A stretch of 64,000 bases of DNA from Aliikangiella marina (GTDB lineage: Bacteria > Pseudomonadota > Gammaproteobacteria > Enterobacterales > Kangiellaceae), in the NCBI RefSeq assembly GCF_007004765.1, contig NZ_VIKR01000004.1:1-64000 (forward strand), written 5' to 3'. This document shows, piece after piece, positions 38,901 to 46,831 of this stretch. The notes under the pieces were generated by a model. That model saw only the letters and a list, made by a program, of their open reading frames with translations. It ran no database searches and was not told the DNA's origin. Numbering within the stretch: position 1 is the first letter of the stretch; each line of letters opens with the position of its first letter. The translations under genes were made by a program, and so were the position numbers.

Positions 38901-39143
38901 GCCCAAGAAATTGCCAACCTGGTATTTCACTCAGGCTTTTCAACAGCTGAAGCGGTGACCGAAATTTCTGGTCGAGGTGTTGGCATGGATGCCGTGAAAA
39001 ACTTTCTTGAGGAGAATCAGGGTAATATCGAGATAATCCTTGGAGAAGGCCAAGAAGATGAAGAATACCGACCTTTTATAACGAGAATCTCGCTGAGCGA
39101 CGATATTATTATTTCGGGTGAACCACTTAAAAACATCGCTTAA
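35985..39143 (+). CDS. Receptor-fused CheA-like histidine kinase (4HB-GAF-PAS-Hpt-HATPase), no CheW domain
   Basis: 1052 residues from the ATG at 35985. A membrane segment at about 12-32 is followed by a periplasmic helical domain like the four-helix-bundle of chemoreceptors (about 35-325) and a second membrane segment (about 328-342). Then come a GAF domain (about 365-510), a coiled coil, a PAS-like domain (about 545-670), an Hpt domain with phospho-acceptor His733 in NMHTVKGNA, and a CheA-type ATPase (about 860-1035) with N-box HVFRNAMDHGIE, DDGKGL and SGRGVGMDAV. The protein ends right after the ATPase, so the CheW-like P5 domain of CheA is missing. It would sense, autophosphorylate the Hpt and pass phosphate to the CheY at 41505. 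Confidence 0.9.
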   Translation: MKFLQLNFSQKIWLGFGIIVLLLSLSSILSLYNLSDINNSTTQVNENAVPVLKQSNQAQINLLKQAKISSSGYTADTLIEIDTFSREFEGVAVEFQKQFEALTETVKLDESMSEYVTEAEKHYKTYNDSVKSMFAAKKELLRAKDLANKEVQNVSNMVDDAGALLLDVVWTEYGEDDESREIMEGIQGRLDGLIIGVYNLVDEINRSQDIEYLQNSKSAIQEAFSGIQVRNNHAETVLADLRGRETWQSYLTMLTEAKVKTTSDNSISDIKLRQVEQSILARELLATSDAAIAKVVSEFDQLLGEADALFNEKQNGVLETVDLGSKSAIIAWIILLLMASQNFNSMRKSIKKKMADLAKLNSTGEVLASLLNKDKALEEVLAAMHEQTGVARGSVYLMNEEEQLEVKAFYPPKAVKDDTKAARFALGEGILGKAAESKEILYVPNTSKDSNFVSDSNMPAKALLCVPLVDKDVLIGVMNFSGDVKEVNFEDSDYEFASSIARLLVTTIKNIRMRETIEEQNRTLEEKVKARTAELHQKNKDIAVMMANLHQGLFTIIEGGIVHPEYSKYLEEILSTSQIANRNFMDLLFADTNLGSDQTNQIATAVDSLLGMDEMMFDFNSHLLVNEVVMNRKDGKQVILEIDWVPIVNQNTDEIEKILVTVRDVTELRALQLEAEAQKRELEIIGQILAVSPDKFSDFISSSLKFVDECRELINKTTTKDLDVVALLFRNMHTVKGNARTYDFKYITDSVHEAEHTYDELRKDDDKTWDQSALLEELALAESDIRVYQKTAEDKLSGLFANASGTSSLVGENIQKLINEVTSLDTNTLSHSVKTWIQDAYQVFTGSQAESVKDVLSPVIESVNSLAAELGKEQPEVKINDAGALIKRDAHSLLNNVFMHVFRNAMDHGIETPESRTEKGKPPQGLINFDTHLADAQIVFEIKDDGKGLALEKIYQSAIDKGIFTADQARPPAQEIANLVFHSGFSTAEAVTEISGRGVGMDAVKNFLEENQGNIEIILGEGQEDEEYRPFITRISLSDDIIISGEPLKNIA

Positions 39144-39172
39144 TCAAATACAATAACTGACTAGCCGGATTT

Positions 39173-39943
39173 ATGGATATTTTTTATTTAATACTAACAT
39201 TTACCATTGGCCTCATCGCTGGTGCTGCAATTTTTCGTGTATTCGCTAACAAAGAAAAATCGCAATTAATTGAACAGCAAACATCTTTGGAGAACTCGCT
39301 AAAAACAAAAGTTGAGCAATCCGAACTGGATAATTTACAAACGAGCTTTGAGCAACAAATCAGTAGCTACGACAATCAAATCAATTCTCTTCAGCAGGAA
39401 CTAGAAAAAGTCCAAGAGGATAAAGAACGAGAAATTGCTCACTTACAAAACGAACTCAACCATCAAATAAATCAACTACAAAACAGTAACAATCAATACA
39501 GTTCCTTATTTCAGTCTGATCTACACTTAATTCAAGAACAGCTTGTTGAGCTCGGAGAAATCATGATGACTTTCGAGCGATGGCATGATTCCCTCACCGA
39601 GTTAATGCAGCATAATCGCGCCATGAGTGATCAAAATGCGCAATTTTCAAACATTGTAAAACAGATAGTAATCCTCGCACTCAATGCTGCAATCGAAGCA
39701 GCCAGAGCAGGTGAGTTTGGCCGAGGATTTGCTGTTGTTGCTGATGAGGTTCGCTCTTTGGCGCTGCGCTCACAAGATTTGAGCTCGAGCTATCAAGACA
39801 ACTTACATAAGAATGATATTTTGACGACTTCTACATTCCAAGATATCCAGGCGAGTGGAAAGATGATTGTAACTGAGCTTTCCACTGCAAAAAGTCAAAT
39901 TGATGGCTGTCTTGCTAAGTTATCAGGGCTGATCAATGAGTAA
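39173..39943 (+). CDS. Mini methyl-accepting-chemotaxis-like protein
   Basis: 256 residues. One membrane segment at about 4-22 has no periplasmic sensor. A long coiled coil runs from about 25 to 115. Residues about 145-210 hold the conserved receptor hairpin tip ([30 protein letters not shown]), which in chemoreceptors contacts CheA and CheW. It lacks a HAMP domain and the long methylation helices, about half the usual length of an MCP. It starts 29 bases after the CheA-like gene and overlaps the next gene by eight bases. It probably docks to the CheA-like kinase directly, since no CheW is encoded here (inference). Confidence 0.85.
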   Translation: MDIFYLILTFTIGLIAGAAIFRVFANKEKSQLIEQQTSLENSLKTKVEQSELDNLQTSFEQQISSYDNQINSLQQELEKVQEDKEREIAHLQNELNHQINQLQNSNNQYSSLFQSDLHLIQEQLVELGEIMMTFERWHDSLTELMQHNRAMSDQNAQFSNIVKQIVILALNAAIEAARAGEFGRGFAVVADEVRSLALRSQDLSSSYQDNLHKNDILTTSTFQDIQASGKMIVTELSTAKSQIDGCLAKLSGLINE

Positions 39944-40496
39944 TCGTCCGTTACAACAGCTGTTAAAAGAGTTATTCGACAAAAGTTTGCAAACGTCATT
40001 AGCAGAGTACGGGAGTGATGCTAATTGGAGTTACTCAAATATAAACAAGTCTAATATAACCGACAGTGAGCAAGCGGTATTTCTAACGATTTGCAGCCAT
40101 CAGTTTAGGGTATTCATTACCATCCACTTTGTCCTGGAGAAGTGCCGCAGCTTCATTCAACAAGCCCTTAACGATAAAAAAGAAACCATCGATGAAAAGG
40201 CGAGTTATGACTTCCTCTTGGAGCTCAGCAATAGTATTTGCGGCATGCTGAAGCGAGAACTAGGTAATGCAGTGCCTGCACTCGGTATGTCGACTCCCAA
40301 TATTCTCGACGAGGCAAGCTTTCAATTTATCGATATTTTTAAAGCTGAAGATACTTACTTTCAAGAAATTAAACTCGATGGTAACCATATTTTTTATGCG
40401 GGTTTTTACTACTGTCCGAACGTAGAAAACGAAATCGAGGTGACAGTAATAGAACCCGAAGTTGAAGTCGACAGCGGTGAACTTGAATTATTTTAG
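39936..40496 (+). CDS. CheC/CheX-type protein with SGELELF tail
   Basis: 186 residues, cytoplasmic. DFLLELSN fits the [D/S]-x3-E-x2-N signature of CheC/CheX/FliY phosphatases, with a Pro about 21 residues later (GMSTP), as expected. In that family the Glu and Asn place water for hydrolysis of phospho-CheY. The last nine residues, VDSGELELF, are identical to the end of the next protein, which is otherwise different. The gene overlaps the mini-MCP gene by eight bases and is followed after eight bases by the next. A phosphatase role toward the CheY at 41505 is inferred. The family call rests on the motif, not overall similarity. Confidence 0.68.
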   Translation: MSNRPLQQLLKELFDKSLQTSLAEYGSDANWSYSNINKSNITDSEQAVFLTICSHQFRVFITIHFVLEKCRSFIQQALNDKKETIDEKASYDFLLELSNSICGMLKRELGNAVPALGMSTPNILDEASFQFIDIFKAEDTYFQEIKLDGNHIFYAGFYYCPNVENEIEVTVIEPEVEVDSGELELF

Positions 40497-40504
40497 GTGA
40501 TTTT

Positions 40505-41479
40505 ATGACCGATTCTCACGATATCAAGACCAAAGCCCTTATTTTTGAACATGATGGCGAAGCCGATAACATACTCAAAGAACTTTGCCAATCACACTCG
40601 ATTACGGGACTGAAGGCCTCCAATCCAAGTACGTTCGACTTGTTAAATAGTAATACCGATTTAGGGGCGGTTTTTGTTTCAGACAAATTTATAGTAGAAG
40701 ACCAGCACGGCGAATCATTAGTGAAAACAATCCATAAACTTAGACCTGAGTTACCCATCTTCTACCGAGTAGAGGACACTAGTTCTGTTAAAGCGCTCAC
40801 GCCGGGACAAAACGTCTCGTGTGTTTATCAATTAGATAAGTTTGATTGTATCGAACAAACTATTAGCAAGCATATTTTTAGTACTCATTATCCCACCCCA
40901 TTAGTACAGGGAATGAAAGAGATTTCGTTGGATGCAATTCAGTCAAATATCAGAAACTGTGTCATTGAAATTGACTCACCTTATCTCGTTAAGGACCAAA
41001 TTATCTATGGCGAGTTGATGAGCCTAATCCCGATCGAAAGTAGTTGGTACCGGGGTTATATGATGTTGCAAACTACGGAAGCTGAAGTTATCAGTATGAT
41101 TGAAAATGGTATGACGCCACTCAATCCCAAAGACACCGATTTTCGGTTTGTAAATTCGCTTTTAAATGAAATTGCCAATATGATTTGGGGAGGTATCAAG
41201 CGTAAGTTTGCAGACAAAGATAACATGCAGGCGGATGATTCCAGTTTAAGAACGCAAGTTCCGATTTCTGTTAATCATTTTCATAAGTATATTTCTTTCG
41301 GTACCACCGAGCCGCAACTCTGCTTTCACTATCGGATAAAAAATGAGTTCGATGAAACTCAGTGTGTCGAACTTTATCAGAAATTTGTATTCAACCTAGC
41401 CTGGCTTCCGGAAAACTTCCAAGAAACAAACGACACCGTCGAAGAAATGGTTGATTCCGGCGAACTTGAATTATTTTAG
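40505..41479 (+). CDS. Degenerate receiver-like domain fused to CheX-type domain, SGELELF tail
   Basis: 324 residues. Residues about 8-125 have the alternating strand/helix pattern of a receiver domain (KALIFEHDGEADNILKEL), but the expected phospho-acceptor Asp region reads AVFVSDKFIVED and the acidic pair is altered (EHD), so it may not be phosphorylated. Residues about 145-305 resemble CheX: SLLNEIANMIWGG matches [D/S]-x3-E-x2-N. The C-terminus repeats VDSGELELF of the previous protein. AGGTGA lies about seven bases before the ATG, overlapping the end of the previous gene. A CheY-phosphatase or a titrating partner is plausible; function is inferred. Confidence 0.65.
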   Translation: MTDSHDIKTKALIFEHDGEADNILKELCQSHSITGLKASNPSTFDLLNSNTDLGAVFVSDKFIVEDQHGESLVKTIHKLRPELPIFYRVEDTSSVKALTPGQNVSCVYQLDKFDCIEQTISKHIFSTHYPTPLVQGMKEISLDAIQSNIRNCVIEIDSPYLVKDQIIYGELMSLIPIESSWYRGYMMLQTTEAEVISMIENGMTPLNPKDTDFRFVNSLLNEIANMIWGGIKRKFADKDNMQADDSSLRTQVPISVNHFHKYISFGTTEPQLCFHYRIKNEFDETQCVELYQKFVFNLAWLPENFQETNDTVEEMVDSGELELF

Positions 41480-41504
41480 AACTGATTAATCAACGGAGAT
41501 TATA

Positions 41505-41870
41505 ATGGCACAAGTTTTAGTAGTCGATGACTCTGCAACGGTACGCAACGAAGTATCGACATTCTTAAAAAACAATGGTTTCGCAGTCGAAACTGCCGAT
41601 GATGGAAAACAAGGGCTTGATAAGTTACGCAGTGACTCAGCGATTAAACTCGTCATTTCTGATGTCAATATGCCCAATATGGATGGCTTGACCATGGCTG
41701 AAAAAATACGCTCAGAACTAGGTAACCAAACAGTCAATATCATTATGCTGACAACGGAGAGCGATCCTCGAATGAAAGAAAGAGGCAAAGCCGCCGGTGT
41801 GAAAGGCTGGATTGTAAAACCATTCAAGGGCGACGCGATTGTTGGTGCGGTTCGTAAGCTCGTCAGTTAG
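41505..41870 (+). CDS. CheY-like single-domain response regulator
   Basis: 121 residues, one receiver domain. The acidic pair is D8-D9, phospho-acceptor D53 (VISDVNMPNMDG), conserved T83 (MLTTES) and K105 (IVKPFK). Trp102 stands at the place of the switch Tyr of E. coli CheY (Tyr106). There is no output domain, so it acts by protein contact. GGAGA lies seven bases before the ATG, and the gene is the last of the CheA-like operon, 25 bases after the CheX-type gene. It is the obvious phosphate acceptor from the Hpt of the kinase; its target could be the cyclase or the HD-GYP protein downstream (inference). Confidence 0.93.
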   Translation: MAQVLVVDDSATVRNEVSTFLKNNGFAVETADDGKQGLDKLRSDSAIKLVISDVNMPNMDGLTMAEKIRSELGNQTVNIIMLTTESDPRMKERGKAAGVKGWIVKPFKGDAIVGAVRKLVS

Positions 41871-41943
41871 CCGCGTGTAAAAAGCGCTAATCAATCGCAA
41901 GCGAGTATGACGTGTAAAATGTCAGTTAATATTTGTCTGCCGA

Positions 41944-41983
<40 letters not shown>

Positions 41984-42092
41984 ATTAGGGTTAAGACTAA
42001 TCCAATTCAACCGAGGTACATTCGGCATTTCAGCGGGCGATTTTCGACTGGCTTATTAATAATGTGAAACGTGTTACTTAACTGATAATTTG

Positions 42093-43007
42093 ATGAACTC
42101 AGAGGACCTAAAAAATACCCTTTTAAACTTCGTAAGCAATAGCCAGGATGGTTATGGAATTTACGATGAGAATGACATTCTTATCTATAGTAACGAAAAA
42201 TTTGCTTCCGTTATGTGCGTCCCAAGAGACAAAATAGTGGGGATGACATTTGAAGATCTCATGCGACATATTTTCACTGTCGGCCAAGGTATCAATATTG
42301 AAGCAGACAATATTGAAAGTTGGCTCGAGTATGTAAGAGGTGTTCGACGCTCTCGCAAGTTCCGTTTATTTGAAGTGGATTTTACAGATGGTCGATGGTT
42401 TTTATTCTCCGAACAAATCGATGATAAAGGCCAGATGTTAGTCCAACTAAAGGATATGACTAAACAAAAGTTACTTGAGAAAGGTCTAGAGTCTTCAGTA
42501 GAAAACCTCAAAGAGATTGCACTTACCGATGAGCTGACGCGAGTGGCGAACCGAAGAAGTTTTGTCACCTCAGTCAATACAGAATTAAGTCGATGTCGGC
42601 GAACGGGAGCCAGTATGTCGTTTCTTATATTTGATTTAGATTATTTTAAAAATATTAACGATACTTATGGCCATCCGATAGGTGACAAAGTTCTCATTCA
42701 CATTACCCAGCTAATCAGCAAATCACTTAGAGCATACGATATTTTAGGTCGTATCGGCGGCGAGGAGTTTGGTGTGTTTCTAAGCAATACGCCGACAGAC
42801 GAGGCTTATGAGATCGCTGAAAGAATACGTCAAACTATCGCTGAAAGTCCGCTCTTTTACGAAGCGACAATGATATCCCTATCGACTTCTATTGGTTTAA
42901 CGACCAAAGGTTGTAATGCGCGTTTTGAGGAACTGTATCAAGAAGCCGACCAGGCGCTTTACTCGGCCAAAGAGGGTGGCCGAAACCAAGTTGTTGTTTA
43001 CCGATAG
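42093..43007 (+). CDS. PAS-GGDEF diguanylate cyclase
   Basis: 304 residues from the ATG at 42093 (an adjacent TTG at 42090 is possible). Residues about 10-130 form a PAS domain (DGYGIYDENDILIYSNEKFASVM). The GGDEF domain covers about 140-303, with DELTRVANRRSF at its start, the substrate-binding DLDYFKNINDTYGH and the active-site GGEEF. RAYD lies five residues before GGEEF, matching the RxxD inhibitory site, so product feedback is expected. It makes c-di-GMP and is cytoplasmic. It follows the CheA-like operon in the same direction after a 220-base gap with a tandem repeat. Confidence 0.94.
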   Translation: MNSEDLKNTLLNFVSNSQDGYGIYDENDILIYSNEKFASVMCVPRDKIVGMTFEDLMRHIFTVGQGINIEADNIESWLEYVRGVRRSRKFRLFEVDFTDGRWFLFSEQIDDKGQMLVQLKDMTKQKLLEKGLESSVENLKEIALTDELTRVANRRSFVTSVNTELSRCRRTGASMSFLIFDLDYFKNINDTYGHPIGDKVLIHITQLISKSLRAYDILGRIGGEEFGVFLSNTPTDEAYEIAERIRQTIAESPLFYEATMISLSTSIGLTTKGCNARFEELYQEADQALYSAKEGGRNQVVVYR

Positions 43008-43314
43008 CGCCGAAATAGGCTACTGTCTTTGCTCTGCCCTTCTCTATGTGAGCACAATCGTATTTGAGTCAGCACAATAGCGTTTAGAAACCACGATGGC
43101 GCAGATAATGGTTAAATAGATACCCTTTACCGATAAGCCATGCGTAAGCCATCAATAAGCCCCATTCGCGCCCTAAAAGCGAACCAAAAGTCATTCAATT
43201 TCAATTAGTAATACTCGCTAGGTAGTCTAAACTTAGATAATTACCGCGATTTGTTGCTATTTTTCGGCATTTTCGCGTATATCACTCTAAATACCCTATC
43301 AGAGCACTAATTGA
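43008..43314. other. Intergenic region between cyclase and HD-GYP genes
   Basis: About 300 bases without a gene. AGCACAAT occurs twice (about 43050 and 43072). The promoter of the HD-GYP-like gene is expected here. No terminator is clear. Confidence 0.4.
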
Positions 43315-44586
43315 ATGAGTAAAAGCGTCCCGTTAGATCAGTTAGAAGCAGTACCGGAATCGTTATTGGAAGTGGGTAAATCCTTACCCTATGATCTGTA
43401 TAACGCCCGCGGAAATTTCCTTTCAGCGCAAAACTATATCTTTAGAAATGAGATGGAAGTCGCAATGGTGCTTAATGCCAAACCAATGCGTCTGAAGCTC
43501 GACGAACCAACTATAAAAACTCAGAATTCAGAAGAACTGTTCGATGACACAGTCGGTGGGGAAAAAACCGACTCGGATGATAACTTTGACGCTTTTGATG
43601 ACAGTCTAGCAGGTACCGGTTCAGTCGAGCTAGCATTCGATGACTCGAGTCAGCCTGAAGCCAAAAAGTTGAAGTTTGATTATACCGTGATTGAAGGCAC
43701 ACAAGAACTCATCAACTTATTTCCTAAGTTGTTTAGAGCGATTCACGATGACAAGGAACTCGCGATTAAACTGCTGAAAAAAATGGAAGACATACTCTTT
43801 CATGTCATCGCTATCGACTATGATGCTGCAATTGGCGTCGTTCATATGACGGAGATTAAGACTCAAGCTGAACATTGTGTTTTCGCTGCGATATTAGCAG
43901 CGATTTATTCAAGGACAATTGGCTATCCCGATCGATTCGTCAGATTGGTTGCAAACTCAGCGATTTGTATGAATATGGGAGCGATCAAATTACACCATCA
44001 ATTGAATTCGGAAGATTCGGAACTTAGTGAAGATATGTTGTCTGAAATTCGTCGCCATTCTGAAGAAACCGTGAACTTAATTGCGGAAGTTGGAATCCGG
44101 CATCCCACTATCAAGAATGCAATTTTACATCATCACGAAAGACCAGATGGTTCTGGCTATCCACTCGGATTACACAGTGTTGAAATACCGGATGAAGCCT
44201 TGATCATTGGCATTGTCGATACTTACCTCGCGATGATTGGACCAAGGGCTTATCGCAAGAAAATACAACCCAAAGAAGCGCTCAAGGCAGTACTTTTCGA
44301 AGGTCACAAATACGATAGTGATTTTTATACTTCATTTATAAAAGCCATTGGGGTTTTTCCTGCAGGAACTTTCCATGAATTAACGAATGGTGATATTGTT
44401 GTGATCGCGCGGCGCGATCCCGAGCATTCGACAAAACCAGTCGTTTGCCGATTAAAATCGGCCGAAGGTTACATCGAAAACACATTAAAATTCAGAAAAC
44501 TTGCGGCAACAAAACAAACAGTTAAGGCGCCTTTTGCTAATGGTATGTCACTCGGTATTCGGCCTACCGATCTTTGGAAGAGCTGA
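43315..44586 (+). CDS. HD-GYP-like protein lacking the HD pair, probable c-di-GMP receptor or regulator
   Basis: 423 residues. The N-terminus (GKSLPYDLYNARGNFL) is a segment typical of HD-GYP proteins. An acidic linker covers about 65-110. The HD-GYP domain spans about 185-350: AEHC, RRHSEE, HHHERPDGSGYP and IVDTYLAM are kept, but the HD dyad position reads Met219-Asn220 (CMNMGA instead of LHDIGK). Loss of the two metal ligands should abolish or strongly reduce hydrolysis, so it may bind c-di-GMP or a partner protein. It follows the CheA-like/CheY cluster and the cyclase and could be their output (inference). A hairpin follows the gene. Confidence 0.88.
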   Translation: MSKSVPLDQLEAVPESLLEVGKSLPYDLYNARGNFLSAQNYIFRNEMEVAMVLNAKPMRLKLDEPTIKTQNSEELFDDTVGGEKTDSDDNFDAFDDSLAGTGSVELAFDDSSQPEAKKLKFDYTVIEGTQELINLFPKLFRAIHDDKELAIKLLKKMEDILFHVIAIDYDAAIGVVHMTEIKTQAEHCVFAAILAAIYSRTIGYPDRFVRLVANSAICMNMGAIKLHHQLNSEDSELSEDMLSEIRRHSEETVNLIAEVGIRHPTIKNAILHHHERPDGSGYPLGLHSVEIPDEALIIGIVDTYLAMIGPRAYRKKIQPKEALKAVLFEGHKYDSDFYTSFIKAIGVFPAGTFHELTNGDIVVIARRDPEHSTKPVVCRLKSAEGYIENTLKFRKLAATKQTVKAPFANGMSLGIRPTDLWKS

Positions 44587-44643
44587 TTAAAAAGGCAAGA
44601 CTAAAACAATGACACTTGAAATCAGGTTTCAATCATTATAAAA

Positions 44644-44667
44644 AAAGCCCACACATTGGCGGGCTTT
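44644..44667. terminator. Bidirectional terminator
   Basis: AAAGCCC (44644-44650) pairs with GGGCTTT (44661-44667) around a ten-base loop. Extra A residues to the left give a T-run on the minus strand, so it best serves the gene ending at 44707, but it also lies after the plus-strand HD-GYP-like gene. Confidence 0.8.
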
Positions 44668-44706
44668 AAATAGAACGTTTAACTTGCTTACTGCTCAGTT
44701 AACGGA

Positions 44707-46110
44707 TTAATCGACTGTCGTTTCAAACGCGCCAACCCAATCGACTGACTGCATGGTTTCATGAATCGTCTCCATTCGACCTTTGGCATCTTCGTCACAA
44801 CTTAAGTGTCCGAACGCCTGCGAGTTGTAGTAGACATACGCTGGATTGGGTTTTATCGTTTCCCAAGCGGTTTCTGCTTTTGTCGCAAGCCGCTGTTTCA
44901 TAGCCTGTTCCAAGTCCTCATTATAATCGACATCCACGTAGGCAACATTTGACAATAACACTGCACCGAAAGACTTAGCATCATCAGTGTCTTCTTCTTG
45001 GTAAGCCGATGAATAGCTGGCGAAATACCAACATCGCGTCTTCGAGGGATCGAGTAGTGGTGGTTCACTGTTTACCACAGAAGATTCCGGACTTGACTCT
45101 CCAGCGCTAGGCGAATCTTCATCGACTAAGCCGCTCGCAGCTGCAGCTCCAGGAGCGGCAGTAACCGCAGAATCTCCCACAGACGCGACGATCGCGCCAG
45201 ATTCAACACCAGGCTCTGCTTGTGGAGACTGTGCCTGAGCAGTTTGTTCAGCTTGCGCTTGAGTCGTTTGCGCTGCCCCAGGTACGGTGCTTTGAGGCGG
45301 TAATTGCTGGACTATCTGCTGGAGCTGTTGTTGTTCTGCTAGTTTCTCTTCAGCTTGCTGTTTTTCTCTATCAAGCCTTGCTTGTTCAAGTCGTTCTTGC
45401 TCGGCTCTTTGCTCAGCCAAACGAGCCGCTGCTTGTTTATCTTTTTCAGCCTGCGCTTGTCTCGCTCTTTGCTGATTCTCAAGGCGGGTACGTTCCGCGT
45501 TTGCGACCGCATTGTTAGCTGATGGCCATTGGGCATTACTATCAAACTGACCATTAGTCGCAACTTGCGAACGAGGCTTCACTTGTTGGTTTCCACTAAA
45601 CTCAAAGTTTGATTTAATTTGTGAACCAAATTTCATCAAAACGATTTTTAAATTCGTCGCTTTTTCAAAGTAGAATGTAATAAACGACAAGTTTCCAACC
45701 GTTTTCGGATTCACTCGGTCGTAAGTAAGATTAGATTCAACCACACATTTTTCAATAATATCGCCGATAATATTGAGGTTTCTAGCTGACTCTTCTTTGT
45801 CCGAATTTCTCCAATCGCACATATAAGAGAATTTATCTCGCCCCTGCGTCCAGGTAGCTTGACAGCGATCTGCTGAGGGAAGCTTCAATAATGTATCAAC
45901 ATTGTCTTGTCCACCTTGCGAAGCAGGCGCGAGCTGAAGATTATAGCGACGGGTGTCAATGATCTGCGCATACTTATTTGTCTTTGCTTTCAATACTTTG
46001 GCGACTTCCTCACACTGCTCATTGAAACCGTGAACCGTGCTAGACGCCATAGCGAAACCAACAATCGACAAACTAGAAACTAAATTTTTGAAATATTTCA
46101 GTACTACCAT
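44707..46110 (-). CDS. Secreted coiled-coil protein of unknown function
   Basis: 467 residues with a signal peptide (IVGFAMASSTVHG). Residues about 30-170 form a globular domain with Cys at CEEV, CQAT, CDWR and CVVE, likely disulfide-bonded. About 200-275 is a Gln/Ala/Glu/Arg-rich coiled coil, and about 275-345 is a low-complexity Gln/Ala/Ser/Pro linker. The C-terminal 110 residues are a second domain (CWYFASYSSAYQEEDTDDAKSFG). The sequence does not recall a family; a TolA-like envelope-spanning shape is suggested by composition only. It ends at a shared terminator with the HD-GYP-like gene and is divergent from the MarR gene. Confidence 0.78.
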   Translation of the reverse strand: MVVLKYFKNLVSSLSIVGFAMASSTVHGFNEQCEEVAKVLKAKTNKYAQIIDTRRYNLQLAPASQGGQDNVDTLLKLPSADRCQATWTQGRDKFSYMCDWRNSDKEESARNLNIIGDIIEKCVVESNLTYDRVNPKTVGNLSFITFYFEKATNLKIVLMKFGSQIKSNFEFSGNQQVKPRSQVATNGQFDSNAQWPSANNAVANAERTRLENQQRARQAQAEKDKQAAARLAEQRAEQERLEQARLDREKQQAEEKLAEQQQLQQIVQQLPPQSTVPGAAQTTQAQAEQTAQAQSPQAEPGVESGAIVASVGDSAVTAAPGAAAASGLVDEDSPSAGESSPESSVVNSEPPLLDPSKTRCWYFASYSSAYQEEDTDDAKSFGAVLLSNVAYVDVDYNEDLEQAMKQRLATKAETAWETIKPNPAYVYYNSQAFGHLSCDEDAKGRMETIHETMQSVDWVGAFETTVD

Positions 46111-46234
46111 TTTTCTAAAACTGTCTCTTCCAATTATCCGATAAAAAAACCGGCGTATTGTATCACACAGAAAAACTGGTCAGACATGTTTTTTGGTTAT
46201 TTTTCACACAAACTTCTTGAATCCAGCAAATTTT

Positions 46235-46252
46235 TATACAAGCACTTGTATA
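46235..46252. promoter_or_regulatory. Palindromic operator 1 of the MarR gene
   Basis: TATACAAGCACTTGTATA has two perfect 8-bp arms around a CA centre. It lies 60 bases before the marR-type start codon. Its centre is 41 bases, about four helix turns, from operator 2, which shares the ACAAG/CTTGT core. MarR proteins bind such palindromes and usually repress their own operon. Confidence 0.75.
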
Positions 46253-46274
46253 TCTCACCAAGAAATACTAATAT

Positions 46275-46294
46275 ATATACAAGTACTTGTGTAT
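46275..46294. promoter_or_regulatory. Palindromic operator 2 of the MarR gene
   Basis: ATATACAAGTACTTGTGTAT is a 20-bp palindrome with one mismatch, ending 18 bases before the start codon at 46313. With operator 1 it brackets the likely promoter (a TATATA stretch at 46272-46277). Confidence 0.75.
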
Positions 46295-46312
46295 GTTTAT
46301 GAGAACCAACTG

Positions 46313-46798
46313 ATGCAAACACCATATTTTGAACAACTTGGCGACGCATACTTAGCTCACTTCTGTCGGCGTTTAGCCGATTTAATTATCGAACAAGGGT
46401 CTGGAATGCTTCAAGAAATGGGGTTGAAAACGCCAACAACGGCTATTTCAGCCCTCATTTATTTATCTGAACACCAGGAGGTGACTGTTGCCCAGTTAGC
46501 TGAATCTCTGGGAGTGACTCATCAAATGGGAACGCAAAGAGTTAACCTCCTAGAAAAGCTCGGGCTGATTACTCGTACCGACTCTTTGGTCGATAAGCGT
46601 GCTAAGCAAATTATTCTAACCTCATTAGGTCAATCAGAAGTTGAACAGTTACTGCCATTTACTGAAAAGTTTAATCGAGTTTTCAAAAGTATTAACGAAG
46701 AGATGGGATGTAATCTAAGTCAATTAATCCGCAAAACTGAAGTTGCTTTACAAAACGACCCTTTAAAAGATCGCTTCAAACGCTTATCCGATAAATAG
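46313..46798 (+). CDS. MarR-family transcriptional regulator
   Basis: 161 residues from the ATG at 46313. The winged-helix MarR domain spans about 30-135: TTAISALIYLSEHQEVTVAQLAESLGVTHQMGTQRVNLLEKLGLITR, then the wing DSLVDKRAKQIILTSLG. In-frame upstream codons from 46193 would run through the operators and are not credible. Two matching palindromes sit in the promoter. The CPBP protease gene follows 33 bases after the stop, so the pair is probably one autoregulated operon. The effector is unknown. Confidence 0.9.
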   Translation: MQTPYFEQLGDAYLAHFCRRLADLIIEQGSGMLQEMGLKTPTTAISALIYLSEHQEVTVAQLAESLGVTHQMGTQRVNLLEKLGLITRTDSLVDKRAKQIILTSLGQSEVEQLLPFTEKFNRVFKSINEEMGCNLSQLIRKTEVALQNDPLKDRFKRLSDK

Positions 46799-46831
46799 CA
46801 AAATTTTCAAACACACAACTGAGAAAAACCT

